A program made the position numbers and the translations under genes. This document shows positions 55,441 through 64,000 of a stretch of 64,000 nt of DNA, in pieces. The notes under the pieces are model-generated. The model was not told where the DNA came from. It did no database searches and saw only the letters and a list, made by a program, of their open reading frames with translations. This DNA is from Aquimarina sp. Aq107 (GTDB lineage Bacteria; Bacteroidota; Bacteroidia; Flavobacteriales; Flavobacteriaceae). Numbering within the stretch: position 1 is the stretch's first letter; the number at the start of each line of letters is the position of its first letter. The stretch spans positions 3,086,501 to 3,150,500 of the forward strand of contig NZ_OX030782.1 of assembly GCF_943733665.1 (NCBI RefSeq), given 5' to 3'.

Positions 55441-55783
55441 ATTATCATATTTTAAAGGTGCAAAACTATAAAAAAGCAGATCACTACAAAGGAATTATAT
55501 GAATATCAATTACTACAACCATCTTTATTATAAATTGAAAAAAAGGATAGAATTATAGAAATCCATATAATCCTAATAGCTAGACATATTAATTAACACT
55601 AATGGAAATTTAATTACAAACTACCATCCAATAAGGGAAAATAACCCTAAAAACATCGGTGTAACAACTAATCACAAACCGTCATTTACTCGTTGTATAA
55701 CAACGACTTACACAGTAAGTTTGCTTTCAGAAAGATAATTCCGGAAGCCTTTCACTAATTAAATACTTTTAAAACCGATAATT
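55441..55783. other. Divergent intergenic region of 343 bases
   Basis: This A+T-rich stretch holds the promoters of the ABC-F gene (- strand) and the lipoprotein gene (+ strand). The palindrome CGTTGTATAACAACG at 55691-55705 lies near its middle. No gene or RNA was recognised. Confidence 0.6.
55691..55705 (+). repeat. Palindrome CGTTGTATAACAACG
   Basis: CGTTGT and ACAACG flank ATA, giving a perfect palindrome. The left part contains the 10-mer CGTTGTATAA also found at 27539 and 30153. It could be an operator for the divergent genes or part of a dispersed repeat. Confidence 0.5.
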
Positions 55784-56653
55784 ATGAAAAAATCAATTTT
55801 TAAAACACTTGCCATTGCATGTACCTTTGGTATTGTGTTTGTAGCTTGTGAAAACAAAGAAGATGAGTTACAAGATGAACAATTACAGGAGTTACAGGAA
55901 ACTCCTACCAAAAATGCTAAATACTTAGATGAATTAAGTCAAACTTCTTATGAAGTAGCAAAAATTCAAAAAGATGGGCACGAATATCATTTTATTGCAT
56001 TAGGTGATGAAGATGAAATGATTGTAGCAGAGACATTATACGGAAATGCTTCTAAAAATGCTGAAGAAAGTCTTCATAGTATAGAACAATCTCCTTTTAA
56101 TCTTTTTATTGCATTGACATCTAATTCTGTCTCAGTACCAGAACGCGTAGCAAAAACAGCGAAAGGTTTAGAACTACAACAATCTGGTAGAAATATTGAA
56201 AAAAGTGGTGCTTTATTAGAGATCAAAGATCCAAATTACGTAGAAGCTATAGATCAAAAAGCTTGCTATGATATCGGAGCTACAGATTTTAGAAACATTT
56301 ATTGTGGCGGAGTTCCTGTTGTATCAACACCAACGGATATACGTTTCTGCGATAATGGACTATGGACTTCATTAACACGTAATTCATATTATGGTGGCGA
56401 TTGGAAAGAACTAGACGATACGTATACGCGAACTAACGTAGTTTGTGGTTTGACCAGATTACAGTTTTATGCTTGGGAAAACACAGCTTCTTGGCCTTTT
56501 AGCGATTGGAAATGGGTACTAAAATATCAAGTAGACTTACCGAATGGATACTGGTACTATTATTACTATACTTCTACAAATACTGAAAGACAAGTAAAGA
56601 GAACACGACCAACTAGTAGTGGATCTTTTAGAGCCTACACTAGATTCTATTAG
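55784..56653 (+). CDS. Lipoprotein of unknown function
   Basis: The signal ends in VFVAC (Cys22). An acidic coiled-coil-like linker (DELQDEQLQELQETPTK) follows, then a mixed alpha/beta part (YHFIALGDEDEMIVAE) up to residue 150. The last 130 residues are rich in Trp and Tyr with paired Cys (KACYDIG, YCGGVPV, RFCDNG, VVCGLTR), and contain WYYYYYTSTNTE near the end. This aromatic region may bind sugar or peptide. I recognise no family. It is a single gene with its own terminator at 56680. Confidence 0.8.
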   Translation: MKKSIFKTLAIACTFGIVFVACENKEDELQDEQLQELQETPTKNAKYLDELSQTSYEVAKIQKDGHEYHFIALGDEDEMIVAETLYGNASKNAEESLHSIEQSPFNLFIALTSNSVSVPERVAKTAKGLELQQSGRNIEKSGALLEIKDPNYVEAIDQKACYDIGATDFRNIYCGGVPVVSTPTDIRFCDNGLWTSLTRNSYYGGDWKELDDTYTRTNVVCGLTRLQFYAWENTASWPFSDWKWVLKYQVDLPNGYWYYYYYTSTNTERQVKRTRPTSSGSFRAYTRFY

Positions 56654-56679
56654 AAGAACATATTACACAAAATAATGAG

Positions 56680-56718
56680 ACCCATTATACATTAACATAA
56701 ATGTATAATGGGTTTTTT
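56680..56718 (+). terminator. Intrinsic terminator after the lipoprotein gene
   Basis: ACCCATTATACATT pairs with AATGTATAATGGGT around a short loop (ATTAACATAA region) and runs into TTTTTT. It lies 27 bases after the stop codon. Confidence 0.85.
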
Positions 56719-56777
56719 ATTTAGTGAAAATTAGTAACTTTCCTTGTGAAATATACAACTAAAATAATACCACTTTC

Positions 56778-57356
56778 ATGATTACAAAACCAGAACTATA
56801 CTTTAAAAATGACAAAGAATGGCGCGGATGGCTTCATGAAAATCATACAAGTTCTGAAGGAATATATTTGATTTTTTATAAAGTAGAAAGCAAACAACCT
56901 AGTATGCGTTGGGAAGAAGCTGTAAAAGTAGCTCTTTGCTATGGATGGATTGATTCTACAGTAAAAAAAATTGATAATGAAAAAAGAAGGCAGTATTTCT
57001 GCCCTAGAAAACCTAAAAGTGTTTGGAGTAAAGTGAATAAAACATATATCATTGAATTGATCAAAAACAATTTAATGCAGGATAGTGGTCTAAAATCTAT
57101 AAGTATTGCAAAAGAAAATGGATCTTGGACAGCGTTAGATAATGTAGAAAATGGAATTATCCCAGAGGATTTACAAAAAGCATTTAATACAAATAAAATA
57201 GCATACACCAACTATTCAAACTTCGCCCAAAGTTATCGAAAAAGTTACCTGTACTGGCTTAATCAAGCCAAACGTCAAGAAACTAGGGATAGAAGAATTT
57301 TAGAAATTATCAAACTTTGCAAAGCTAATATCAAAACAAGAGATGGTGGCAGATAA
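56778..57356 (+). CDS. YdeI/OmpD-associated family protein
   Basis: The 192-residue protein matches the YdeI-like family: YFKNDKEWRGWLHENHTSSE, GIYLIFYKVESKQPSMRWEE, VALCYGWIDS, RRQYFCPRKPKSVWSKVN and FAQSYRKSYLYWLNQAKRQE. It is soluble without a signal peptide. The family is found widely in Bacteroidetes; no activity has been established, though association with stress or antibiotic resistance is sometimes claimed. The gene is a separate unit preceding a large propeller-amidohydrolase gene by 115 bases. Confidence 0.92.
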   Translation: MITKPELYFKNDKEWRGWLHENHTSSEGIYLIFYKVESKQPSMRWEEAVKVALCYGWIDSTVKKIDNEKRRQYFCPRKPKSVWSKVNKTYIIELIKNNLMQDSGLKSISIAKENGSWTALDNVENGIIPEDLQKAFNTNKIAYTNYSNFAQSYRKSYLYWLNQAKRQETRDRRILEIIKLCKANIKTRDGGR

Positions 57357-57471
57357 ACCAAATACTAAGAAATACTACTTTTGATCTCATAATCCCCTAT
57401 ATTCCATTAACAACACTTTAAGACATTTTGTTGTCTAATTCATTATTTTCGATTCAGATAAATCAAATACC

Positions 57472-60400
57472 ATGCACAAACACATTATAACTACCCTATT
57501 CCTAGGGCTGTTTCTAGTATTTAATACCCAAGCACAAAAAGACAAAAAAGAGGATAAATGGGATGTTTCTAATCCTAATGGTCAGTTTAATTATAAAGAT
57601 CACAGTTTTACGACTGATGAGGGTACTTGGATGAATCTAGATGTAAGTCCAGATGGAAAAACTATTGTTTTTGATCTTATGGGAGATATTTACAGCATTC
57701 CCATAACAGGAGGAAAAGCTAAAACCTTGCGTACCGGTATTCCTTTTGAAGTACAACCCCGTTTTAGTCCAGATGGATCAAAAATATCTTTTACTAGTGA
57801 TGCAGGTGGTGGAGATAATATTTGGACAATGAATTCGGATGGAAGTAATCCTAAACAAATAACTAAGGAAAAATTCAGATTATTAAACAATGCCTATTGG
57901 ATGCCAGATGGTAATTATATCGTTGCCAGAAAACACTTTACATCTCAACGATCTTTAGGAGCTGGAGAAATGTGGCAATATCATATTACAGGAGGATCTG
58001 GAATACAATTGACCAAAAGAAAGAATGATCAACAAGATGTAAACGAACCATGTATTTCTCCTGATGGAAAATATTTATATTATAGTGAGGATATGTATCC
58101 AGGTGGTTTTTTTCAATATAATAAAGATCCTAACAAACAAATTTATGTAATCAAACGTTACGATTTTGAAACAGGAAAAACCACAAGGATAACTGGTGGT
58201 CCTGGAGGAGCTGCAAGACCTCAGATTTCAAGAGATGGGAAAAAATTAGCATTTGTAAAACGAGTACGAACCAAGACAGTATTATATATTCATGATTTAG
58301 AAACTGGTGAAGAATGGCCCATTTATGATAAATTAAATAAAGATCAACAAGAAGCTTGGGCAATTTTTGGGATATACCCCAATTTTAGTTGGATGCCAAA
58401 TAACCAAGAGATTATATTTTGGTCAGCAGGAAAAATTCACAAAATAAATGTGGAGAACTCTAACGTAACTAATATCCCTTTTACAGTAGATGCTACTCTA
58501 AAAATAGCCGAAACTGTACATTTTAATGCCCCAGTATCTCCGAAAGAATTTACTGCTAAAGTTATTCGTCATGCTGTTACCTCTCCTGATAAAAAAACAT
58601 TAGTATTTAGTGCTTTGGGACATTTATGGAGTAAAAAATTACCAAAAGGTAAACCTCAACGATTAACAACCCAAAATGCTGATTTTGAATTCGAGCCAAG
58701 TTTCTCTCCTGATGGTAAAAACATAGTATTTGTGACCTGGAATGATGAGACATTAGGTTCTATTTGCAAAATTCCAATTACTGGAGGAACTCCTATCAAA
58801 CTAACATCCGAAAAAGGCATCTACAGAACTCCTTCATATAACCCTTCTGGTAGCTTAATCGCATACAGAAAAGAAGGAGGAAATAATGACCAAGGAAGAA
58901 GTTTTAGTAAAAAAACCGGAATCTATACGATGTCTTCTTCAGGAAGCAATCCGAAATTAGTTTTAAAAGAAGGAGAATATCCAACTTTTACTAAAGACGG
59001 AAAACGCCTTTTTTATCAAAAAGGAGGAATCTACTTTGGTAGTTTAATAAAAGAATTGAACTCAGTAAACCTAAACGGACAAGATAAAAAATCACATATA
59101 AAATCAAAATATGCCAACCGATTAGTTCCGAGTCCCGATAATAAATGGATCGCATTTACACATTTGCATAAAGCCTATATAGCTCCTTTAATTATTAATG
59201 GAAAAACAATTGACTTAGACAATAAATCAACTTTAGTACCCGTATCACAAATTTCTAAAGACGCTGGTATCAATTTACATTGGTCTAAAGACAGTAAACA
59301 AATATTCTGGACACTTGGGGATGAATATTTTTCAAATAATATTAAGGATAGGTTTATCTTCTTACCAAACTCTCCAGAAAAAGTAGGAGAAATAACTAAC
59401 AATGGAAGTCCTATTGGTTTAGTTACAAAAACAGATGCTCCAACCGGAAAAATTGTCTTCACTAATGCCCGTATCATCACCATGGAGAATGATACCGTTA
59501 TTGAACAAGGAACAATTATTATAAACGGAAATATTATTGAAAGGATAGGGCAAAGCAGCGAGGTTACCATACCAGAAAATGCTAAAATATTTGATATTAA
59601 AGGAAAAACAATAATGCCTGGTATTGTAGACGCACATGCTCATGTAGGGGCATTTAGATATGGACTAACTACACAAAAACATTGGCAGCTATATGCAAAC
59701 TTAGCATTTGGAGTTACAACGGCACATGATCCATCTGCCAATACAGAAACTGTATTTAGTATTTCGGAATTAATTAAAAGCGGGAAAATGGTAGGACCTC
59801 GTCTCTACTCTACTGGTTTTATATTATATGGTGCTGATGGAGATTTTAAAGCAGTAGTAAATAATTTAGAAGATGCAAGATCTTCGATAAGACGAACAAA
59901 AGCCTTTGGGGCCAAATCCGTGAAAAGTTATAATCAACCTCGTAGAGAACAAAGGCAACAAGTAATGCAAGCAGCTCGCGAATTAGGAATCAATGTGGTT
60001 CCAGAAGGAGGTTCTACTTTTTATCACAATATGAGCATGATTATGGATGGCCATACAGGTGTGGAACACAATATACCAGTTGCTCCCGTATATAAAGATG
60101 TATATGAATTATGGAAAACTAGTGAAACCGGATATACTCCTACTCTAATTGTAAATTATGGAGGAATGAACGGAGAATATTTCTTCTATCAAAAAGATAA
60201 TGTTTGGGAAAATGAAAAATTACTAAAATATACTCCTAGATCTATTGTAGATGCTAGATCGCGTCATAGAACTATGGTACCAGATGAAGAATATGAAAAT
60301 GGTCACATCTTGGTTTCTAAAACAGCGACAAAACTAACTAATGAAGGAGTAAAAGTAAATTTAGGTGCACACGGACAATTACAAGGTCTTGGAGCGCATT

Positions 60401-60768
60401 GGGAGCTCTGGATGCTTCAGCAAGGTGGTATGACCAATATGCAAGCATTACAAGCAGCAACTATAAATGGTGCTAAATATATCGGTGCGGGTAATGATAT
60501 AGGATCACTTAAAGAAGGTAAACTAGCGGATTTAATCGTTCTGGATAAAAATCCTTTAGAAAATATTCGAAATACAGAAACAGTAAAATATACTATGGTA
60601 AATGGCAGGTTGTATGACACCGAAACTATGAATGAAATTGGAAATACTACAAAAGAAAGAACGAAGTTTTGGTGGGAAAATTCCAAATCCAACAAAGCTT
60701 TTCCATGGCACGAAGCATCTCAAAGTTTTATGAAACCAGGTTGTGGATGCCATTTGGGACATAATTAG
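57472..60768 (+). CDS. Giant exported protein: PD40/WD40-like propeller fused to an amidohydrolase
   Basis: A signal peptide (MHKHIITTLFLGLFLVFNTQ) starts a 1098-residue protein. Residues 40-640 hold two propeller-like sections with TolB/PD40 repeats, such as WMNLDVSPDGKTIVFDLMGD, VQPRFSPDGSKISFTSDAGG, FEPSFSPDGKNIVFVTWND and RTPSYNPSGSLIAYRKEG. Residues about 660-1080 are an amidohydrolase with metal-binding H722-A-H724 in VDAHAHVGAF, a Lys-containing loop, and LADLIVLDKNPLENI at the end. The C-terminus KPGCGCHLGHN is Cys/His-rich and may bind metal. It should be a secreted or periplasmic metal-dependent hydrolase. A second, separate amidohydrolase gene follows at 61233. Confidence 0.93.
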   Translation: MHKHIITTLFLGLFLVFNTQAQKDKKEDKWDVSNPNGQFNYKDHSFTTDEGTWMNLDVSPDGKTIVFDLMGDIYSIPITGGKAKTLRTGIPFEVQPRFSPDGSKISFTSDAGGGDNIWTMNSDGSNPKQITKEKFRLLNNAYWMPDGNYIVARKHFTSQRSLGAGEMWQYHITGGSGIQLTKRKNDQQDVNEPCISPDGKYLYYSEDMYPGGFFQYNKDPNKQIYVIKRYDFETGKTTRITGGPGGAARPQISRDGKKLAFVKRVRTKTVLYIHDLETGEEWPIYDKLNKDQQEAWAIFGIYPNFSWMPNNQEIIFWSAGKIHKINVENSNVTNIPFTVDATLKIAETVHFNAPVSPKEFTAKVIRHAVTSPDKKTLVFSALGHLWSKKLPKGKPQRLTTQNADFEFEPSFSPDGKNIVFVTWNDETLGSICKIPITGGTPIKLTSEKGIYRTPSYNPSGSLIAYRKEGGNNDQGRSFSKKTGIYTMSSSGSNPKLVLKEGEYPTFTKDGKRLFYQKGGIYFGSLIKELNSVNLNGQDKKSHIKSKYANRLVPSPDNKWIAFTHLHKAYIAPLIINGKTIDLDNKSTLVPVSQISKDAGINLHWSKDSKQIFWTLGDEYFSNNIKDRFIFLPNSPEKVGEITNNGSPIGLVTKTDAPTGKIVFTNARIITMENDTVIEQGTIIINGNIIERIGQSSEVTIPENAKIFDIKGKTIMPGIVDAHAHVGAFRYGLTTQKHWQLYANLAFGVTTAHDPSANTETVFSISELIKSGKMVGPRLYSTGFILYGADGDFKAVVNNLEDARSSIRRTKAFGAKSVKSYNQPRREQRQQVMQAARELGINVVPEGGSTFYHNMSMIMDGHTGVEHNIPVAPVYKDVYELWKTSETGYTPTLIVNYGGMNGEYFFYQKDNVWENEKLLKYTPRSIVDARSRHRTMVPDEEYENGHILVSKTATKLTNEGVKVNLGAHGQLQGLGAHWELWMLQQGGMTNMQALQAATINGAKYIGAGNDIGSLKEGKLADLIVLDKNPLENIRNTETVKYTMVNGRLYDTETMNEIGNTTKERTKFWWENSKSNKAFPWHEASQSFMKPGCGCHLGHN

Positions 60769-60799
60769 AAAGTGATTATAATATTTAAAAACTAAGATC

Positions 60800-61261
60800 A
60801 TGCAATTAGCACAAGTAAACATCGCCGAAATGTTGGCTCCTATCAATGATCCAATTATGGCAGATTTTGTAAATAATTTAGATCGCATAAATGAATTAGC
60901 CGAACAAAGTGATGGTTTTGTATGGAGGTTAAAAGGCGAAGAAGGAAACGCAACTGCTTTAACTGTTTTTGATAATCTTTTTTTGATAATTAATATGTCT
61001 GTATGGGAAAGCTTGGATGCACTATTCAACTTTACGTATAAATCAGATCATGTGGCAATATTAAAAAGAAAAAAAGAATGGTTTCATAAAATGCCTAGAA
61101 TGCATATAGCATTTTGGTACATAGAAAATGGTCATGAGCCTTCTCCAGAAGAAGCTAAAGAAAGATTATACTATTTACAAGAGCACGGAGAAACTCCTTA
61201 CGCATTCTCATTTAAAAGTAAATTCACAAAAGATGAAGCTATCAATTATCAAAAATTATAA
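60800..61261 (+). CDS. DUF3291 family protein
   Basis: All 153 residues match DUF3291: LAQVNIAEMLAPINDPIMAD, FVNNLDRINELAEQSDGFVW, NMSVWESLDALFNFTYKSDH and MHIAFWYIENGHEPSPEEAK. It is soluble and a member of the ABM-like ferredoxin-fold proteins, perhaps a monooxygenase-like fold without known substrate. It sits between two amidohydrolase genes: 32 bases after the first and overlapping the second by 29 bases. The overlap suggests translational coupling. Confidence 0.92.
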   Translation: MQLAQVNIAEMLAPINDPIMADFVNNLDRINELAEQSDGFVWRLKGEEGNATALTVFDNLFLIINMSVWESLDALFNFTYKSDHVAILKRKKEWFHKMPRMHIAFWYIENGHEPSPEEAKERLYYLQEHGETPYAFSFKSKFTKDEAINYQKL

Positions 61262-62636
61262 AATAGCTATATTTATAATTACGCTTCTCTTCATGTTTAG
61301 TTGTGCTAAAAAGGGGAAAAAACAATATGATATTGTAGTTTCTGATGTAAATCTAGTTGAAATCGAGAATGGAAATATAACGACAAAAACAGTATATATC
61401 ACTGATGGAAAAATAGTAAAAATAGAGTCATTAGATAGTGTTGGCATTTATGAGACAAAAAACAAAATAGACGGAACTAACAAATACCTTCTGCCAGGAT
61501 TTTGGGATAATCATATACATCTTAGAGGAGGAGATTCTTTGGTACAAGAAAACAGGAACTTACTTCCTTTATTTATAGCTAATGGGATTACTTCTGTCAG
61601 AGATGCTGGAGGAGATCTTACTTCGGAGATTTTAACTTGGAGAAAAGAAATTAAAAACAATGAATTAATTGGTCCTACTATCTACACTTCTGGTCCTAAA
61701 CTAGATGGAGCTAATGCCACTTGGGCAGGTTCGTTGCCTATCGAATCTGTCGAAGATATTACCAAAGCACTAGATTCTTTAGAAAAAATACCATCTGATT
61801 TTGTAAAAATATATGATAGTAAAATTTCTAGAGAGAATTATTTAGAAATATTAAAACAAGCTTCAGCTAGAGGTATCATATCTTCAGGTCACATGCCATT
61901 TACGGTAGAACTTAATGAAGCTGTAAATTCTGGTATCGGAGCAATTGAACATTTATATTATATTTTAAAAGGATGCTCTTCTCAAGAATCCGAAATCACT
62001 CAGGCCATTATTCGTAAAGAGTTAAGTTTTTGGGGTGCTATGGATGATCTAATCAAAAGTTATAATGATTCAATCGCTCAACAAACATTTAAAGATCTAA
62101 AGGAAGCGAACACTTATGTTGTTCCGACATTACACATCGGAGACATCCTAAGTTATCTGGATGAAGTAGATCATAGTAATGATCCTTATCTAAAAATTAT
62201 AGGGAAAGGAATTATTAAAACCTATGAAGGTAGAATCAAACGTGCATTAACAGCATCTAACGAATCTAAAAAATCAAGAAATGAATTAAACACCTTTTTT
62301 AAAGGTTTAACTAAATCTCTCCAAGATGCTGATGTAAAACTTTTGGCCGGATCGGATAGTGGCGCTTTTAACTCCTACATCTATTCTGGGATTTCATTAC
62401 ACAAAGAATTAGAAGCAATGGTATCTGCTGGGTTAACTCCATTACAGGCCATACAAACATCAGCATATCATGGGTCTCAATATCTTAAGAAAGATAAAGT
62501 TTGTGGAACCATTAAAATAGGAAAAGTTTCTGATTTAGTGATTCTTAATAGTAACCCAATACAAAATATTAAGAATACTCAAGATATTTATAAGGTTATC
62601 AAAGGAAAAAAAATCTATGATCCTAAAAACTTGTAA
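61233..62636 (+). CDS. Amidohydrolase lipoprotein
   Basis: ATG at 61233 (MKLSIIKNYKIAIFIITLLF with lipobox MFSC, Cys24) is preferred to earlier starts inside the DUF3291 gene. The catalytic domain has H94-I-H96 in WDNHIHL, then RDAGGDLTSEILTWRKEI, ISSGHMPF, EHLYYILKG, LLAGSDSGAF with a late Asp, and SDLVILNSNPIQNIK. These are amidohydrolase superfamily features of the imidazolonepropionase/prolidase-like type with a binuclear metal site. It should act in the periplasm or at the surface. The substrate cannot be read. It is probably in an operon with the propeller-amidohydrolase and DUF3291 genes. Confidence 0.92.
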   Translation: MKLSIIKNYKIAIFIITLLFMFSCAKKGKKQYDIVVSDVNLVEIENGNITTKTVYITDGKIVKIESLDSVGIYETKNKIDGTNKYLLPGFWDNHIHLRGGDSLVQENRNLLPLFIANGITSVRDAGGDLTSEILTWRKEIKNNELIGPTIYTSGPKLDGANATWAGSLPIESVEDITKALDSLEKIPSDFVKIYDSKISRENYLEILKQASARGIISSGHMPFTVELNEAVNSGIGAIEHLYYILKGCSSQESEITQAIIRKELSFWGAMDDLIKSYNDSIAQQTFKDLKEANTYVVPTLHIGDILSYLDEVDHSNDPYLKIIGKGIIKTYEGRIKRALTASNESKKSRNELNTFFKGLTKSLQDADVKLLAGSDSGAFNSYIYSGISLHKELEAMVSAGLTPLQAIQTSAYHGSQYLKKDKVCGTIKIGKVSDLVILNSNPIQNIKNTQDIYKVIKGKKIYDPKNL

Positions 62637-62695
62637 CTTGATTAACTCATAATAAAATTATCAGAACTATTTTTTGATCTAAAAAACAATTATTT

Positions 62696-63712
62696 ATGGA
62701 TGCAATAAAAAAAGTAAAACCATTAGGATTTACCTGGGAAACTCCAGATCCATTTTTGTTCTGTGCCTATCACGAAGATCAATACCCTAAAGGAAATGAA
62801 GAATTAGGTCCTGATGCATCTCTTGAAGGAAGAAATATTGGGCAAGATTTCATTCTCAAAGATGGCTGGAGAATGTACCATGGTAATAAAGTACCAGGCT
62901 TTCCTGCGCACCCGCATCGCGGATTTGAAACTATAACAATTGTACAAAAAGGACTCGTTGACCACTCTGATTCTTTAGGAGCTGCTGGCCGTTTCGGTAA
63001 TGGAGATGTACAATGGATGACTGCCGGTAAAGGTGTACAACATTCCGAAATGTTCCCGCTTTTGAATTCAAAAGAAGAGAACCCCTTTTTATTATTTCAG
63101 ATTTGGCTTAATCTTCCTAAAAGTAAAAAAATGGTCGAACCACATTTTAAAATGCTTTGGAATGAAGAAATACCCATATTAAATATAACTGATGAGTATG
63201 AAAGAACAACAGAAATAACCTTAATTTCTGGAAAAATAGAAAATCAAAATGCGGTAGATCCAGCTCCGAATTCTTGGGCATCCAATTCAGAAAACGAAGT
63301 TTTAATAGCTACTATAAAAATGGCACCGAATGCCCAATACACATTTAAGAAGGCATCAAAGGGAATAAATCGTTCTATTTTCTTTTTTAAAGGAAGTAAA
63401 ATTGAAAGTGATGGATATAAAATCCCAGTAAATCATGAACTTGTTACCATAGCTAATAAAGAACTAACAATAAAAAATGGTGATAAAGAATCTCATTTCT
63501 TACTTCTTCAAGGAAAACCAATTAACGAAACGGTTGTTAAACAAGGACCTTTCGTAATGAATAGTCAACAAGAAATCAGAGAAGCCATTATAGAATACCA
63601 ACAAACTCAATTTGGTAAATGGCCCTGGCCTAGCTATGATCACGTGCATAATAGGTCAAAAGGACGTTTTGCCTTGTATCCCGATGGAAGTCAAATTATT
63701 AAAGACTCTTAA
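62696..63712 (+). CDS. Pirin-family protein
   Basis: The 338-residue protein has the pirin N-terminal cupin with FPAHPHRGFETITIVQKG (H72, H74), VDHSDSLGAAGRFGNGDVQW, TAGKGVQHSEM (third His and a Glu) and a second cupin near TLISGKIENQNAV. The metal ligands expected for pirins are all present. Some pirins are quercetinases; others act as redox-sensing partners. It is soluble without a signal. It is a single gene, 59 bases after the amidohydrolase gene. Confidence 0.94.
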   Translation: MDAIKKVKPLGFTWETPDPFLFCAYHEDQYPKGNEELGPDASLEGRNIGQDFILKDGWRMYHGNKVPGFPAHPHRGFETITIVQKGLVDHSDSLGAAGRFGNGDVQWMTAGKGVQHSEMFPLLNSKEENPFLLFQIWLNLPKSKKMVEPHFKMLWNEEIPILNITDEYERTTEITLISGKIENQNAVDPAPNSWASNSENEVLIATIKMAPNAQYTFKKASKGINRSIFFFKGSKIESDGYKIPVNHELVTIANKELTIKNGDKESHFLLLQGKPINETVVKQGPFVMNSQQEIREAIIEYQQTQFGKWPWPSYDHVHNRSKGRFALYPDGSQIIKDS

Positions 63713-63841
63713 GTACTCAAAAGCAATACTTTACATATTTATAACTATAGTTTTAAAAGTAGTATCCTTTTAAAACTACTATTAAAATACTATCTTTATT
63801 AAAGGGAAGAAAAAAGTTAAGTATTTAAACTGTGAATTCAT

Positions 63842-64000
63842 ATGCTAAAAAAAGTACTATATTTCTTCCCGATCTTCCTTTTATTTTTATCTACATTATC
63901 ATGTTCAAAAGAAATAGTAATCAACGACTTAGAAAAGAAATGGTTAGAGAAAAATGATAGTATTACTGTTGCCATATATCCATATTACCCGCCGTATCAG
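63842..64000 (+). CDS. Lipoprotein start, probable solute-binding-type protein, 3' end cut off
   Basis: The first 53 codons start with a lipoprotein signal (MLKKVLYFFPIFLLFLSTLS with Cys21). After it, KWLEKNDSITVAIYPYYPPY is typical of the beginning of the SBP_bac_3 solute-binding fold, where a bait or sensor domain follows. In Bacteroidetes such domains can also open large sensor histidine kinases. The protein continues beyond the window, so no choice is possible here. Confidence 0.7.
   Translation, partial: MLKKVLYFFPIFLLFLSTLSCSKEIVINDLEKKWLEKNDSITVAIYPYYPPYQ

Noticed and set aside
63749..63777. Hairpin AGTTTTAAAAG/CTTTTAAAACT after the pirin gene
   Set aside because: The stem is almost all A+T and is not followed by a run of T; it may form by chance.
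1..64000. tRNA, rRNA, CRISPR arrays or insertion sequences
   Set aside because: No T-loop motif with acceptor stem, no regularly spaced repeats and no transposase-like protein were seen.

Overview
The window is about two-thirds A+T, densely coded and mostly on the + strand. It looks like a chromosomal segment of a marine Flavobacteriaceae bacterium, perhaps close to Aquimarina (genus is inference). Supporting signs are two proteins with type IX secretion (T9SS) C-terminal sorting domains, many short lipoprotein signals, a TonB-dependent receptor with a DUF4249 partner, PD40 propeller proteins, a Bacteroidetes-style VgrG and a Lacal_2735-type small protein. No rRNA, tRNA, CRISPR array or insertion sequence was recognised.

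Layout. (1) 1-8.1 kb: alpha-glucan and trehalose metabolism: a 5'-cut secreted GH13 amylase with two starch-binding repeats, a CBM9-like lipoprotein, a GH15 enzyme divergent from a fused trehalose-6-phosphate synthase/phosphatase, and an MFS transporter. (2) 8.1-18 kb: envelope and secreted accessory proteins (propeller-SnoaL fusion, DUF6624, epimerase, hydrolase-TPR fusion, MORN-repeat lipoprotein, AraC regulator, serine hydrolase). (3) 18.1-22 kb: two Crp/Fnr regulators flanking a quinone-reductase-like flavoprotein, an exported RidA homologue and a rhodanese. (4) 22-32 kb: a DUF4874/DUF4832 T9SS protein, then a run of small single-gene units (DUF3667, hydrolase, DUF1801, DUF2200, a DUF2071 gene with an in-frame TAG), an SDR/membrane/AraC operon, a PD40 protein and a DUF2459 protein. 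(5) 32.1-38.6 kb: the most unusual part, an orphan type VI secretion island: VgrG, an unrecognised soluble protein, a PAAR-like protein carrying an inserted membrane hairpin, membrane/lipoprotein candidates for immunity, and decayed copies of the effector and immunity genes. (6) 38.8-45.4 kb, - strand: a four-gene TonB-dependent receptor operon with STN domain, DUF4249 and a macroglobulin-like protein. (7) 45.9-52.6 kb: a compact run of M28 peptidase, esterase, M1 aminopeptidase, arginase-family protein, ankyrin protein and TSUP exporter, then Lacal_2735 and CIA30 genes. (8) 52.6-64 kb: GH26 mannanase-like lipoprotein, ABC-F ATPase, unrecognised lipoprotein, YdeI family, a giant propeller-amidohydrolase, DUF3291, a second amidohydrolase, pirin, and the start of a solute-binding-type lipoprotein cut by the window end.

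How the genes may work together (inference): region 1 would degrade external starch and turn glucose units into trehalose; region 7 would trim peptides and process their products; region 5 would arm a T6SS encoded elsewhere. The T6SS island, with its stepwise decay of effector/immunity copies, is the best candidate for an undescribed system.
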